Assembly (NCBI RefSeq): GCF_051014685.1
Contig: NW_027478977.1
Span: 186,001 to 250,000, forward strand
From: Ptiloglossa arizonensis
Lineage: Eukaryota > Arthropoda > Insecta > Hymenoptera > Colletidae
Reading direction: 5' to 3'
DNA: 64,000 bases
The translations under genes and the position numbers were made by a program. The notes below the pieces were generated by a model. That model worked only from the letters and a program-made list of their open reading frames with translations. It was not told where the DNA came from and did not search any database. Below are positions 63,754 through 64,000 of this stretch, piece by piece. Numbering within the stretch: the first letter of the stretch is position 1; every line of letters begins with the position of its first letter.

Positions 63754-64000
63754 AACTCGACCGACTACAACGGTATGTGCAGTTTTGCCCTAGGCCATAG
63801 CAGTTATTAGTTTCGAGTATCAGACTTGCGAAAATTTTGATGGTTTCTCAACCATTCCTTAATTTCAGACTCCCATACCTCGCGAACGGATTGTCGAACT
63901 CGAGAAATTCCTGATGCATCTGAAAGCAGAAACTCGCCCGATTACAACGGTATGTGTATTTTCGCCCTAGGCCATAGTAGTTATTGGTTTCGAGTATCAG

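Larger units (their letters stand above)
1..64000 (+). repeat. 177-bp satellite DNA array filling the window
   Basis: A monomer of about 177 bp repeats head to tail without interruption. Taking 'cccatat' as base 1, successive starts fall at 1, 178, 354 and 531, and the last at 63872, giving about 361 complete copies and a 129-bp partial copy. The consensus read by eye has TCGCGA at 9-14, CTCGAG at 28-33, 'cccgattacaacgg' at 66-79, CCTAGG at 95-100 and AAAATTTT at 137-144. It is about 42% G+C (74 of 177). All copies share one orientation, and I found no inserted element or unique sequence. Copies differ by substitutions and single-base indels, so the phase drifts by only about -26 bp overall. 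Monomer length near one nucleosome plus linker and the array size are typical of centromeric or pericentromeric satellites in eukaryotes. The actual chromosomal location is inference. The array continues past both window ends. Confidence 0.98.
47414..64000 (+). repeat. Array domain D: satellite with 15-monomer HOR
   Basis: About 93 complete monomers plus the terminal partial one. Markers are 'ttgtcgaactcg' or 'ttgtcgaacacgac', 'gtagcaactcg', 'cggacggattgacgaacacggg', 'gcgcgattac', 'gtttgacg', 'agcagttattag' and, to the right, 'agttcctgg' or 'agttactgg'. Two HOR systems are visible: 2655 bp in 48476-54490 and a 2654-bp offset in 58740-62455. Between them (54490-58740) monomers are mixed, with a 9-monomer (1593-bp) repeat of 'accattacttaatttc...attgctgtttc' near 55711 and 57304. 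No gene or insertion is seen. Confidence 0.82.

Noticed and set aside
1..64000. CRISPR array, because of regular direct repeats
   Set aside because: The repeat unit is 177 bp with no distinct spacers, since the whole unit is homologous from copy to copy. No cas genes or leader are present.
1..64000. Transposon or retroelement insertions within the array
   Set aside because: Monomer phase is maintained across the window with only about -26 bp net drift, and no stretch departs from the satellite, so there is no room for an inserted element.
1..64000. rRNA, tRNA, replication origin, telomeric repeat or terminator
   Set aside because: No such sequence is recognisable. Short palindromes (TCGCGA, CTCGAG, CCTAGG) recur once per monomer as part of the satellite and show no stem-loop plus T-run arrangement.
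1..64000. Assignment to a named species or satellite family
   Set aside because: I do not recognise this monomer with confidence. A nucleotide search of the consensus against whole-genome assemblies and satellite databases would settle it.

Overview
The whole window is one uninterrupted satellite DNA array. A monomer of about 177 bp repeats head to tail from base 1 to base 64000. From the phase of the conserved 'cccatat' anchor (bases 1, 178, 354, 531 and onward to 63872) I count about 361 complete monomers plus a 129-bp partial one. The net drift is about -26 bp, all explained by scattered single-base indels. I see no gene, tRNA, rRNA, transposon, CRISPR array, telomeric repeat, inverted monomer or unique sequence. 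Every open reading frame is a by-product of the 177-bp (59-codon) periodicity.

Organism: a eukaryote, because tens of kilobases of nucleosome-sized satellite indicate centromeric or pericentromeric (or other constitutive) heterochromatin. The consensus by eye is about 42% G+C. It carries 10 CpG per 177 bp against about 7.7 expected from its C and G counts. This absence of CpG depletion fits a lineage with little germline CpG methylation, such as many insects and other invertebrates, better than a vertebrate or a heavily methylating plant. That is inference, and I cannot name the species or satellite family.

Layout: monomers of different subfamilies are grouped into higher-order repeats (HORs), giving four domains. 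Domain A (1-11328) is a loose mosaic with short duplications of 2, 4, 6 and 17 monomers. Domain B (11329-26187) can be parsed into four multi-monomer modules: Z (4 monomers, 707 bp), X (6, about 1062 bp), Y (6, 1062 bp) and W (4, 707 bp). They are arranged Z X W Z Z X Y X Y Y(half), a short hybrid, W Z Z X Y X(partial). A roughly 5.5-kb stretch is duplicated at an offset of 7607 bp. Domain C (26188-47413) is built on an 11-monomer, 1946-bp HOR. It is interrupted at 34857-37154 by an island of monomers typical of domains A and D, inside which an 883-bp five-monomer block is tandemly duplicated. Domain D (47414-64000) carries a 15-monomer, 2655-bp HOR and, further right, a second duplication at an offset of 2654 bp.

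There are no genes to work together. The biology here is array evolution: repeated unequal exchange or amplification at several unit sizes, local homogenisation, and possible centromeric function that sequence alone cannot prove. Coordinates and identities were read by eye without alignment software. Module boundaries are placed at the conventional 'cccatat' monomer start and may be off by part of a monomer.
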